NCBI RefSeq assembly: GCF_001469215.1
Contig: NZ_LOFH01000011.1
Coordinates: 84,641 to 148,640, forward strand
DNA from: Pseudoalteromonas sp. H105
GTDB taxonomy: Bacteria; Pseudomonadota; Gammaproteobacteria; Enterobacterales; Alteromonadaceae
Direction of reading: 5' to 3'
DNA: 64,000 bases
Shown here in pieces: positions 9,490-22,443 of the stretch (position 1 is its first letter; each line of letters opens with the position of its first letter). Below the pieces are notes generated by a model, which saw only the letters and a list, made by a program, of their open reading frames with translations, did not search any database and was not told the DNA's origin. Made by a program: the position numbers and the translations under genes.

Positions 9490-10301
9490 TAAAAAACATC
9501 CTTACGTGTTTTTTCGGCTTTCTCTATCAATGCTTTTGCACGGTCAAGTTTGGTCTGCATATCCGTGATTACATCACGCACTTGGTCCACTGTTTTATTG
9601 TCTGAAATGGCTTTTGGTAATGTGACGTTAAAGTCTTTTTCAAGCACTTCTACTAGGTTTGCATCTTGCTCAATTAATGTGCCTTCAATCCCTTCAAAAA
9701 GGTGTAAGTAGGTATCGTGAACAATGCTAGTTGCTTCATCGCTTAAACGTTCTGCATATTTTGCCACAACGCGGTCAAGTTTATGTTTGATTTCGTCAAC
9801 GGTGGCGCTTTGTGTCATGTTTTCTGTTGCGGTAGTTTTAACAGCATCTAGCACGCCTTTTTGTTGAAACTTTGCCGCTAATTTAACGGCACCAAGGCCT
9901 TGCCATAAGGCCGCATTTAAAGCTGTTTGTTGTTTGCGTACGTCGCTTGCAGGCTTGTTGTTATCAATCGCCATTTTGATGCCATACAGGCTCTGCCAAA
10001 TTGATGCGTAAACAGGTACGTAATTGGTTTCAATTGCGCTGTGAAATTTAACTGATTCCCAGTATTCAATTAAATCATCACTGTTTACAGCTTTTGCACC
10101 TTTAGCCTCATAGTTGCTTACTAATGTGTCTACTTTAGCAACCATCCACTCTACTTCTTCTGAGTAATCTTTAATATTGGCTTGCAGGTGATTTACATGT
10201 TCACCGATTGGACCATTGGCGTAAGCAGGTTGTGTAACAAAGGTTGACACTAAAAGAAGGCTAACACCCAAGGTAGTTGCTGATTTAAATAATGCATTCA
10301 T
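9489..10301 (-). CDS. Periplasmic alpha-helical protein of the iron-transport operon, function unknown
   Basis: A 270-residue protein with a Sec signal peptide (residues 1-28, ending PAYA). The mature part is predicted helical and charged, without cysteines or a heme motif. One conserved-looking stretch, SAIETNYVPVYASIWQSLYG (about residues 90-110), is rich in Tyr, Trp and Glu. It is the first gene of the operon, directly behind the Fur-like box and coupled to the binding protein by a TAGTG overlap. An auxiliary role in ferric iron capture is inferred from position only; I do not recognise the family with confidence. Confidence 0.8.
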   Translation of the reverse strand: MNALFKSATTLGVSLLLVSTFVTQPAYANGPIGEHVNHLQANIKDYSEEVEWMVAKVDTLVSNYEAKGAKAVNSDDLIEYWESVKFHSAIETNYVPVYASIWQSLYGIKMAIDNNKPASDVRKQQTALNAALWQGLGAVKLAAKFQQKGVLDAVKTTATENMTQSATVDEIKHKLDRVVAKYAERLSDEATSIVHDTYLHLFEGIEGTLIEQDANLVEVLEKDFNVTLPKAISDNKTVDQVRDVITDMQTKLDRAKALIEKAEKTRKDVF

Positions 10302-10324
10302 GAAAGAGATCCAAAACGTAATTG

Positions 10325-10345
10325 TAAATGATAGCCATTATCATA
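10325..10345 (-). promoter_or_regulatory. Fur-box-like site
   Basis: AATGATAGCCATTATCAT resembles the Fur consensus (GATAATGATAATCATTATC), with the two halves ATGATA and ATTATCAT around a short centre. It lies 24 bases before the start of the first gene of the iron operon, where a Fur repressor would block transcription. Confidence 0.72.
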
Positions 10346-10501
10346 TCCGTAAAAATAACCAAAATCAAATAAATCAAAAAAGGCATTTAGCGGTAATTTT
10401 GTTATTACTTTTGGGCATTTAAGCAGTGATACGCATCTAGGTGAGCTGGGGATTATCTATCTGGGTGAAAAATAATCTAAACAGACGTATTTTAAAAAGT
10501 G

Positions 10502-10540
10502 AACGCCCTTTACTATTTTCATAGTAAAGGGCGTTTTAAT
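10502..10540. terminator. Strong hairpin terminator at the end of the metalloprotease gene
   Basis: A perfect 14-base stem, AACGCCCTTTACTA / TAGTAAAGGGCGTT, with a six-base loop. It sits 11 bases beyond the stop of the minus-strand gene at 10546 and has a short T run on the plus side. Confidence 0.75.
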
Positions 10541-10545
10541 GGGGG

Positions 10546-13023
10546 TTATTTAGTGAAATTGACCGTTTCTATTAAACGAATTGCTTCACCATCGACATCT
10601 AAAAGCGCCGTTATAGTGATAAGTTGTGGTTGATTCGTTGGGGTAACTTCAAACTCATAGTTTTTTTGCTCATAAGGTGCAATGACCACCTCGTGTTGTT
10701 GTGTGTTGTTTGCACTGAGTTGATTAAACGCATTGGTATGCAACGTAATTTTCCCAGACGTTTTTCCTGAGTAAGGCCCTGTTAGCCCTGTTGTAAATAG
10801 CCAATGTCCGTTATCGTTCTTTTGGTGAGATACACTCAATTCAACCCCATTAAACGGTTTCACCGTATTCTGCAATGTTGCTTTTGCCACAAGCGATTGC
10901 CAGTATAGCGTTTGGTTGACGGTTACTGTGTGTGCGTTTTCATCATGTGGCAGCGCAATGGTGTGAACGCCGGGAGCCAGAGTTTGCTCTAACATAGCAA
11001 TGTCAGTTACACGACCAGAGCGTGATTTAAGCTCAACGTTTGCAGAGAGTTTTACATCAAATTCGCTGGGGTTTTCCACGTTTAAAAAGGGTTTTGCATG
11101 GTGGTATTCAATCGTACTACGTACACCTGATAGCGTATTAAACCCATCGTGATTGAGTGTGTTTTGATAATCTTTGGCAACTTTGGTCAGTGTATTTTGC
11201 ACTTCAGTATGTAAATCAGCCTTGGGTATTTTAGCCATCAATTGGCTTAATTCTTCATCACATTGAGTTAGTTGTGTACTGTGTTGTTGGCAGGTTTTAA
11301 AAACACGTTCGAGTAAGTCATCGCCTTTAAATAGCCACGGGTTTGTCAGTGACGCATTAGCAGTTAGTTGTGTGTTGTGTGCTTGATGCGTGTATAAATA
11401 GGGCGTCACTGTATGGTTATTGTTTTTGCTCAGCAGGCTTATTTTTTGTGCATCAAGCTTTTCTAACTGTGTGCTATTAAGTGGCAGGGTAAAATGCTGT
11501 TCAATTACATTATTGTTCAGCTCTGCGTTTAACGTCATGGCTATATGGGTATCAGTTAAAGAAAGGTTGAGCCCTAAAGTATGATTTTGTGCAAGTGCGG
11601 CTTTTATTGCAGGTGAAAGTGCAATACTTTGTGGCTTAAGACCTTTAACGTGGTTAGCACTGATCATTAAGCGCTGGGCATCTTTAACAATAAATTTAAG
11701 TAACTGGTCGTCACTTGCTTCTTCTTTACCAATAAACGAAGTACGAAATTGTTGGTTTTGTTCACTGCGCTGACCTTGTAAAGCAAAGCCTATTTCGCCT
11801 CTGTTTAATTGAGCCGGCTCAAAATTAAGCAGGACCGAAACATGCTGCTTATCATTTACTTTGATTAATTTGTTTTTAACCGGCGCAGGAAAGTCCATAA
11901 CAGGGTGCGTGGCTTGCATTGCAGGGTTGATGTCTAATCGTGATAGTTCTTTTGCATCGGTATTTCGTAGCCAGTATGCGTTGCCATTTTGTTCCCACGG
12001 ACCATTAACAATGTGGAAGCTAGGCTTGATTGATTGCACAAAATCAGCAAACCCTTGCTCGATTTTTTGCCAGTCTTTAAAGGTTTTTTTGAGTAAGGTA
12101 TTTGCTGTTGAAAGTGTTGCTTCACTGTGTGGATTAGCTAAGCGAAGTTGTTCAACGAAATAGCCAAAGTATTGAGCACGCTCAGGTGAACTTAAAAGAT
12201 AATGTATAATAAAAAAGTTAAGGCCGCGCTTTAAAGCTGGGTCGTCATTTATTTGTTCAATAGTAGGCTCGTTTGCACTGTAGTATTGTTTAAGGCCCGT
12301 TTCAATGTAGTTCATTGGGGCACGGTCAAACACCATAACAGTGAGTTGTTTTTGCTCAGGGTCGTAAACATGATGGGCAACAGAATCAGCTAACCCTTCA
12401 GTGATCCAATTAGGTGCCCATGTTGAGTGGCCGTTCAGTGCCATGTGAAATGCATGCATGGTTTCGTGAATGACAATATAGCGTTGGTGATGCTCACGGT
12501 GACTTGGAAAGTTATAACCCGCGCGATTATAAAACATGGTTTCGCCGCCTGCGTGTTTGTGTACGCCGCGTAAAAAACCATCATCAAGCATCGCTTCTCG
12601 CACTCTGGCACGTGAGCTGCCATATACCACAGCAATGCGTTGACGCTCAATGTTGGGTGGTGCCATTCCAAAAAGAGCCACATAATGCGGGTAGGCCATT
12701 TCTAATAGCTCAAGGTACAAAATCACTTTTTCTTTTGGTAAATCACTTTTCAATGCGAAGTGTTTACTGACCCACCAATCATACCCTCGGCTGTTACCAA
12801 TTTTGCCCTCGCTGTATGTGTAGGGAATTGTTTTGCCTAAAAATTTAACATCCATTGATTTTAATGTGCTGGTGTAACCTTGCACACTGAGATCAACATT
12901 TAAGTTTGTCGTTGTTTTTTCAGCGTGTTGAGTGCTGTGCTGATTATTTACAGAGTGATTATTGGGAATTGGTTGGCAAGCAATAAGTGCTGTGGTCACG
13001 AGTGTGAGTAATAAATTTTTCAT
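10546..13023 (-). CDS. Large HExxH lipoprotein, probable zinc metallopeptidase
   Basis: An 825-residue lipoprotein. The signal peptide ends in the lipobox LIAC (Cys at residue 16), so it should be anchored to the envelope. A zinc site is seen at about residues 187-215: HETMHAFHMAL followed 20 residues later by WITEGLADSVAHH, the HExxH...E arrangement of gluzincin-like (clan MA) peptidases. The remaining ~500 residues look like several beta-sandwich domains with no recognised family. It is divergent from a POT peptide transporter, and the near-palindrome ATATTGTATGCAATAT lies between them. That suggests it releases peptides for that transporter under the same control as the collagenase. The substrate is inferred. 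Confidence 0.8.
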   Translation of the reverse strand: MKNLLLTLVTTALIACQPIPNNHSVNNQHSTQHAEKTTTNLNVDLSVQGYTSTLKSMDVKFLGKTIPYTYSEGKIGNSRGYDWWVSKHFALKSDLPKEKVILYLELLEMAYPHYVALFGMAPPNIERQRIAVVYGSSRARVREAMLDDGFLRGVHKHAGGETMFYNRAGYNFPSHREHHQRYIVIHETMHAFHMALNGHSTWAPNWITEGLADSVAHHVYDPEQKQLTVMVFDRAPMNYIETGLKQYYSANEPTIEQINDDPALKRGLNFFIIHYLLSSPERAQYFGYFVEQLRLANPHSEATLSTANTLLKKTFKDWQKIEQGFADFVQSIKPSFHIVNGPWEQNGNAYWLRNTDAKELSRLDINPAMQATHPVMDFPAPVKNKLIKVNDKQHVSVLLNFEPAQLNRGEIGFALQGQRSEQNQQFRTSFIGKEEASDDQLLKFIVKDAQRLMISANHVKGLKPQSIALSPAIKAALAQNHTLGLNLSLTDTHIAMTLNAELNNNVIEQHFTLPLNSTQLEKLDAQKISLLSKNNNHTVTPYLYTHQAHNTQLTANASLTNPWLFKGDDLLERVFKTCQQHSTQLTQCDEELSQLMAKIPKADLHTEVQNTLTKVAKDYQNTLNHDGFNTLSGVRSTIEYHHAKPFLNVENPSEFDVKLSANVELKSRSGRVTDIAMLEQTLAPGVHTIALPHDENAHTVTVNQTLYWQSLVAKATLQNTVKPFNGVELSVSHQKNDNGHWLFTTGLTGPYSGKTSGKITLHTNAFNQLSANNTQQHEVVIAPYEQKNYEFEVTPTNQPQLITITALLDVDGEAIRLIETVNFTK

Positions 13024-13043
13024 GTTCTGGTTGTTTTATTTGT

Positions 13044-13059
13044 ATATTGTATGCAATAT
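13044..13059. promoter_or_regulatory. Operator copy ATATTGTATGCAATAT in a divergent promoter
   Basis: Differs by one base from ATATTGTATACAATAT at 42798-42813. It lies 21 bases from the start of the minus-strand metalloprotease gene and 32 bases from the POT gene, so a bound regulator could act on both. Confidence 0.68.
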
Positions 13060-13090
13060 AAAATACTGCGTTTAATTTGAAAAGTAAACT

Positions 13091-17216
<4,126 letters not shown>

Positions 17217-17290
17217 CAAACGTTGCTTATTATGTTAATTTAGTGCATGTTTGCAACCAATCATATGATGAAAGTGCGGCTATTTAAGTG

Positions 17291-17707
17291 ATGAATGTTC
17301 AACAGCTGATTCAAAATAAACACGTCATTTTATTTGATGGCCAATGTAAGTTATGTGATGCATGGTGTAATTTTATTATCAAACGCGACAAAAAAGCGCG
17401 TTTTAAACTGTGCAGTGTGCAGTCGCGAAAAGGCCACGCTGTGCTTAATTACTTTAATTACCCTACTGATAACGTGAAAAGTATGGTGTATGTTGATAAT
17501 GAACAGTGTTTCATACAAAGTGATGCCGTCATTCGTGTGTTGAGTCAATTAGGCTGGCCCTGGCGCGCAGTGTTAATCCTGTCTTTAATACCCAAACGAT
17601 TGCGCGATTGGGGGTATGACCGTGTGGCGTTTAATCGTTACCACTTATTTGGCAAATTTAACTACTGTCGTTTACCTCATCGTGAGGATCAACGACATTA
17701 TTTATAA
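17291..17707 (+). CDS. DCC-family thiol-disulfide oxidoreductase-like protein (DUF393)
   Basis: A 138-residue protein with the family-defining motif FDGQCKLCDAWCNF near the N-terminus, a thioredoxin-like CxxC, followed by the FLICSVQS-type block (here FKLCSVQSRKG). Family members are small cytoplasmic proteins of unclear role. Two starts, GTG at 17288 and ATG at 17291, are adjacent; ATG is taken. A second family member lies at 50988-51353. Confidence 0.82.
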   Translation: MNVQQLIQNKHVILFDGQCKLCDAWCNFIIKRDKKARFKLCSVQSRKGHAVLNYFNYPTDNVKSMVYVDNEQCFIQSDAVIRVLSQLGWPWRAVLILSLIPKRLRDWGYDRVAFNRYHLFGKFNYCRLPHREDQRHYL

Positions 17708-17750
17708 TAAATGATAAAATCAGCGCAGTTTAGTTTAGTAGAGATACATT

Positions 17751-18029
17751 ATGGCCAGCACCGCCCATGCACTTCATATTTTGGTTAAGCATAAAGAGCT
17801 TGCCGAAGACATTATCAAACAGCTTAAAAAAGGCGCTAAGTTTCAAGTCCTCGCAAAAAAACACTCTACGTGTCCTTCGGGTAAAAAAGGGGGGGATTTA
17901 GGTGAGTTTAAACGCGGTCAAATGGTACCTCAATTTGACAAAATAGCGTTTAATGGTGAAATTCTTGAACCGCATTTAGTTAAAACAAAATTTGGTTGGC
18001 ATGTCATTAAAGTGCTTTATCGTACTTAA
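17751..18029 (+). CDS. ppiC: Parvulin-type peptidyl-prolyl isomerase
   Basis: A 92-residue single-domain parvulin, the length of E. coli PpiC. The conserved blocks [42 protein letters not shown] and [11 protein letters not shown] are complete. No signal peptide, so it acts in the cytoplasm. Confidence 0.93.
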   Translation: MASTAHALHILVKHKELAEDIIKQLKKGAKFQVLAKKHSTCPSGKKGGDLGEFKRGQMVPQFDKIAFNGEILEPHLVKTKFGWHVIKVLYRT

Positions 18030-18255
18030 ATGAGTAATACAAAAAACCGTTTCCTTGGGATTCGTATAGGTTTGGTAGGTGGAGTTTTTAATGTTCTAAA
18101 CATTTTAAACTCTTCTTCAACATAAGTGCTTATAGAGTCAAACGAAGAAAAATTAACTTAAATTTTTTGTAGTTAATTAAATGTAGAAGAGTGAATAGAC
18201 CTTAATATCACCACTATTTAAAAATCTAATTAGCACTTCATAATTATATAAGAGT

Positions 18256-18267
18256 ATTGTTTACAAT
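18256..18267. promoter_or_regulatory. Weak match to the GTATAC operator
   Basis: ATTGTTTACAAT differs by one base from the 12-base palindrome and is no longer symmetric at the centre. It lies 32 bases before the lipoprotein gene. It could be chance in this AT-rich stretch. Confidence 0.25.
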
Positions 18268-18298
18268 CGTTTATTGCGAATAGAAGGACATGGAAGTA

Positions 18299-20290
18299 AT
18301 GTTAAGCATCAAACCCAAAGCTACCGATTTGATTTATCGTCTCACCTTGATTGTGCTTATTACTTTAGTTAGTGCATGCTCAATAGTAGAAAAGCCAAAC
18401 CTGAAACAGTTGTCCTCAAATCGAGTTGAAGAATTTAAATCTAAGGATGAACTTATAGATTATGTTTCGAATGTTTCAGCGCTTATCAATTATCGCAATA
18501 CCAAAGAGAGAGAACATTTTAAAGAATTGTATGTCGATGATATTGAGAGGATACAGGTAACAGGAAGTAGGGTCGACTCTACTTTCTCTAGTATTACAAA
18601 CAATCAGGTTAATGGAATCGATGAAGGAGACATAGTTAAAGTATCTGGTGATTACTTACTGATCTTACGACAAGGGAAAATATACTCAGTTAGGCTTTCT
18701 GAATATGGCGCAGGTGAATTTAATCTACCATATGAAATTGATGTTATTCAACCAGGCTGGGGTAAGGACGTTTGGTATGACGAATTGTTAGTTGTTGAAG
18801 ATATAGTATTGGTTCTTGGGTATAGCTATTCACTTGACGCATCGCAAATACTAAGATTCAAAATTAATGACAATGGCGTCATAAGCTACAAAGATGGGAT
18901 CGCAATTAAGTCTAATGATTACTTTAGTAGTGACAACTACGCATCTCGATTATTCAAAGGAAAGTATCTTACTTATTTACCAGTCGAGCTGATTGCAAAT
19001 CGTTCAGGTGAATTAAACGATCTTGGCGTTAATATTCCCAAATTTGCAAGGCTAAATTCTAGCAACGCAGATAATTTAATCTGGGAGGAAATTGTCAAAC
19101 CTAGTGATATTTACAAGCCCAATCAAATCGTTACCGATCCAATATTACACACTATTATTACATGTAGTCCTTTATCTGAAAATTTTGAATGCACGGGGAA
19201 AGGAGTGATTAGCTCCAACAATTATGAATACTTTGTTTCTCAGTCCGCGTTTTATTTATGGACGTATGCATTACCTAAATCACTTGTAACCGATTTCAAC
19301 TTCGATGAAAATTGGAATACTCACTATGAATCTACAGCTACTTCGCACATGAGCGGGGATTCTAAGCTGTTCAAATTAGAACATTTGAGTCAACAATTTA
19401 AGGTTGTTGACGTTGATGGAGTACCTGTTGATCAGTTTTCCTTTTATGAAAGTGAAGGAGTGCTAAATATTGTGTCTGTGAATAATCCATGGTCAGAAAC
19501 TAAAGAAAAAGCTCAACTATTCCAAATACCAAAAGATGAATTTGACTCATCGAGCAAAGACCGAATAATGCCTTCTAGAATTTGGTATCTTTCACCAAAT
19601 TATATAAATAATCGTTTTGTAGAAAGTTGGCTTGTTCTAGGTTATTACGCGGATATAAATGGAGGTTATAAGTCAAAAGCTTCAGTAAAACCCCAATTTA
19701 CTTTGTATTTTAAGTCATTAAATACTGCTGAAGATTTAAATATTGAATTAGGACACAGTGTAGATCGAATAGAAACGGTTGGCAGGAAGTTATTTATTTC
19801 AGGCATAGATACAGACTTTAATTTTAATGTTTCAATCATAAATATCGAAAACAAGCCATTTTTGGAGGGGAGCGGGGTATTTGAGGACTTTTTAGAACAC
19901 GATACTCGCAGTCATGCATTCAACTTCGCTCAATTTGATAACCACTTTGGTGTTGCCGGAATTACTGCATATAATAAAGTTAACAATACTGGTAATACAC
20001 TACTAAATGATTTTTATTGGGAAGAAAACGTAGCAGCAAACATAATCTTCTTCGGATTAGCTGGGGGTTACGAAGTAATAAAAGCTGGAGAGGTTAAGAG
20101 TCATGCTAAACAAATATCATTGGCTGATAATTGCGAAGTATCTTGTGTCGATTGGTACGGTAACTCAAGGCCTTTTTTCATTAATGACAGGATATTTGTA
20201 TTAACAGGTGATGAACTGATTGAATCACAACTAGTTGGAAATCAAGTTGAAGAAATAAAAAGAATTAATATTAAGACTAAGTCTTATTGA
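18299..20290 (+). CDS. Beta-propeller lipoprotein (PF09826-like)
   Basis: A 663-residue lipoprotein; the signal ends in LVSAC. ATG at 18299 is preferred over 18290 because GAAGGA (18283-18288) is then ten bases away. The segment VNGIDEGDIVKVSGDYLLIL matches the start of the secreted C-terminal beta-propeller family (PF09826), and repeated beta-rich blades follow to the end, including a Cys pair in CEVSCVDW. Function is unknown; relatives are secreted or wall-bound. It stands alone between AT-rich spacers, and its codon use is clearly more AT-rich than its neighbours, which suggests acquisition by transfer. Confidence 0.72.
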   Translation: MLSIKPKATDLIYRLTLIVLITLVSACSIVEKPNLKQLSSNRVEEFKSKDELIDYVSNVSALINYRNTKEREHFKELYVDDIERIQVTGSRVDSTFSSITNNQVNGIDEGDIVKVSGDYLLILRQGKIYSVRLSEYGAGEFNLPYEIDVIQPGWGKDVWYDELLVVEDIVLVLGYSYSLDASQILRFKINDNGVISYKDGIAIKSNDYFSSDNYASRLFKGKYLTYLPVELIANRSGELNDLGVNIPKFARLNSSNADNLIWEEIVKPSDIYKPNQIVTDPILHTIITCSPLSENFECTGKGVISSNNYEYFVSQSAFYLWTYALPKSLVTDFNFDENWNTHYESTATSHMSGDSKLFKLEHLSQQFKVVDVDGVPVDQFSFYESEGVLNIVSVNNPWSETKEKAQLFQIPKDEFDSSSKDRIMPSRIWYLSPNYINNRFVESWLVLGYYADINGGYKSKASVKPQFTLYFKSLNTAEDLNIELGHSVDRIETVGRKLFISGIDTDFNFNVSIINIENKPFLEGSGVFEDFLEHDTRSHAFNFAQFDNHFGVAGITAYNKVNNTGNTLLNDFYWEENVAANIIFFGLAGGYEVIKAGEVKSHAKQISLADNCEVSCVDWYGNSRPFFINDRIFVLTGDELIESQLVGNQVEEIKRINIKTKSY

Positions 20291-20736
20291 CGGGGGATTC
20301 TATGTATCTTATTGCAGCCTCTGTTTTAAGGTCGTGAAGGCTTTTTATAATTTTCTAACTATATTTGTGATATTAACTCGCTAATGCCCGTTTTCTCGAA
20401 CAATGAAATGGGTAATTACAATTTAGATACACAAGTTGGTTGTTGGGTTGAATCTACAAGAGAGCTATGTATTAGATAGATTTAGATTATCTAGTCAGAA
20501 TAGCTGTCGATTTGAAATGCGAATTACGTAAATTAATTACAAGCCATTATTTCTGAGACGCTAAATGTCATTAATTTCACAAATTAATCAAGTTTTTAGT
20601 TAACACTTTGTATAAAGGTTATTACCACTTACCAAACCTAAAGTAAGGTTTTAGGTGTGTAATAGTGAACTTGGTTTTAAATCCATCCACCAAGTTCACT
20701 AGCCCGCCGCAACGGTATTTTTAAACGCGGCTGCGT
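20291..20736. other. AT-rich intergenic region
   Basis: A 446-base stretch without a convincing gene. Near its right end is a 13-base perfect stem, TAGTGAACTTGGT / ACCAAGTTCACTA (20663-20701), beyond the stop of the minus-strand transporter gene. This is probably its transcription end, though no T run follows. Nothing else was seen. Confidence 0.5.
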
Positions 20737-22149
20737 TTATCCACCGATTGCGGTGGGTTGCACATCAATGCCGTAACCAAACATAACAGCCAGTACCAAT
20801 ACAATTGACGCTGCCGTCATTAGTTTTAGTAATAGCGGTAAACAAAAACGGAACCAGTGCCCGTAAGGGACACCCGCCATACCTAATATCCCCATTAATA
20901 CCGCATTGGTAGGAATGATCATATTTGAAAAGCCATCACCAAATTGATAAGCCAGCACAGCAACTTGGCGTGGGACACCGACAAGATCGCCCAGCGGCGC
21001 CATGAGTGGCATAGTCACGTATGCTTGGCCAGAGCCTGAAGGAATAAAGGTGTTAAGCAAGGTTTGAATGACTAACATGCCAATGGCTGATATTTCAGCA
21101 CTCACATACGATAACGGCAGTGACATGCCGTGTACTAAACTATGTAAAATTTGACCGTCTTCGAGGATTAACGCAATACCTCTTGCCACACCAATTAAAA
21201 TGGCCGTAGTGACAAGATCTGACACACCTTCAATAAAGCGGTTAGCTGTTTCATCAGCAGATAAACGCCCAAGAATAGCAATTACGGCACCCCAAGCAAT
21301 AAAGACACCACCTAATTCGTATAAGTACCATCCCTTGGTGGCAATGCCCCATACTGCGATACCTAAGGTAATAATGAAGCTACCTAATATCAGTTTATGG
21401 CGCATTGCAAGCGCAGGGTAATGGGGAGTGGCTTTGTCACTTAATGGGCACGGCACATCGAGCATCATTGATTTGCTTGGGTCAGCCGCAACACGTTGAG
21501 TGTATTGCCATACGTGATGAAAACCAATCAATACAAACGGTACAAAGATTGCCAAACGCAACCATAGACCTGAATATACAGGTACTTCAGCGATTTGTTG
21601 TGCAATGAGTACAGTAAAAGGGTTAAACGCCGATACCCCATAGCCAATACCATAACCGGCAACAATCATGCCTACCGCGGTCATTGCATCGAGTCTCATT
21701 GCTTTACATAACGCGACTAAAATTAACACAAAGGGAATGTATTCGCCTGCTGTACCAATACTGCTTGAGGCTAACGCAAAACAAAATACCACCATAAATA
21801 TTAAGCGTTGTGGTTTTTCGCCATGGCGTTCAAGTAAACGGCCAATAAGTGCATCAACAGTGCCTGTTGCTCGTGCGATAGCCAGTACACCACCCACAAT
21901 TAATACAAAGAAGATCACGTCCTGCGCGGCGGCAAAAGCACGTGGAATAGCTGTTAATAAATCCCAAGGGGTTAAATAATGGCGCTCTGCCACGGTTTGG
22001 TAGGTGCCAGCCATGACCATTTCACGGCCATTTTCAGTCAAGGTTGTATCAAAAAAGCCTTGCGGCACTAGCCACGTTGCAACCAATGCAATGACCATCA
22101 TGCCTAACAGCAAAATCAAAGTATGTGGCACTTTGAAGGTATTACTCAT
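20737..22149 (-). CDS. YfcC/DcuC-family membrane transporter
   Basis: A 470-residue inner-membrane protein with about twelve hydrophobic segments, of the C4-dicarboxylate/basic-amino-acid YfcC family (PF03606). Typical features are the N-terminal PHTLILLLGMMVIALVATWLVPQG segment, GGVLAIARATG, the glycine-rich SSSIGTAGEYIPF helix break and the repeated GSGQAYVTMPLMAPLGDLVG block in the second half. The substrate is not deducible: relatives move arginine/ornithine, other amino acids or C4 acids. It stands alone. Confidence 0.82.
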   Translation of the reverse strand: MSNTFKVPHTLILLLGMMVIALVATWLVPQGFFDTTLTENGREMVMAGTYQTVAERHYLTPWDLLTAIPRAFAAAQDVIFFVLIVGGVLAIARATGTVDALIGRLLERHGEKPQRLIFMVVFCFALASSSIGTAGEYIPFVLILVALCKAMRLDAMTAVGMIVAGYGIGYGVSAFNPFTVLIAQQIAEVPVYSGLWLRLAIFVPFVLIGFHHVWQYTQRVAADPSKSMMLDVPCPLSDKATPHYPALAMRHKLILGSFIITLGIAVWGIATKGWYLYELGGVFIAWGAVIAILGRLSADETANRFIEGVSDLVTTAILIGVARGIALILEDGQILHSLVHGMSLPLSYVSAEISAIGMLVIQTLLNTFIPSGSGQAYVTMPLMAPLGDLVGVPRQVAVLAYQFGDGFSNMIIPTNAVLMGILGMAGVPYGHWFRFCLPLLLKLMTAASIVLVLAVMFGYGIDVQPTAIGG

Positions 22150-22443
22150 ACGTTCTCCCTAGTTTAATTAAGACAGCAAATAACGACATATGCTGATTTT
22201 TGCGAAGGAGAATACCACGACTTACTAAGTCAAAATTAAAAAAGGGACGGTTGTCTGTAAAGGAATGTAACAATAACAGAGGCTGCTTTTAAAAACGCTT
22301 TAGTAACGGGTTATCAACATTTAACTTTTTTGTTTGTGGGGGGGAGGTAATGTATTTTTATACCGTGCCTAAAGGGATCTAAATGTTGGGTTTTGACGTA
22401 ATATATACCCATTAATTAAACATATTTTGAAGCGTTATAGTGT

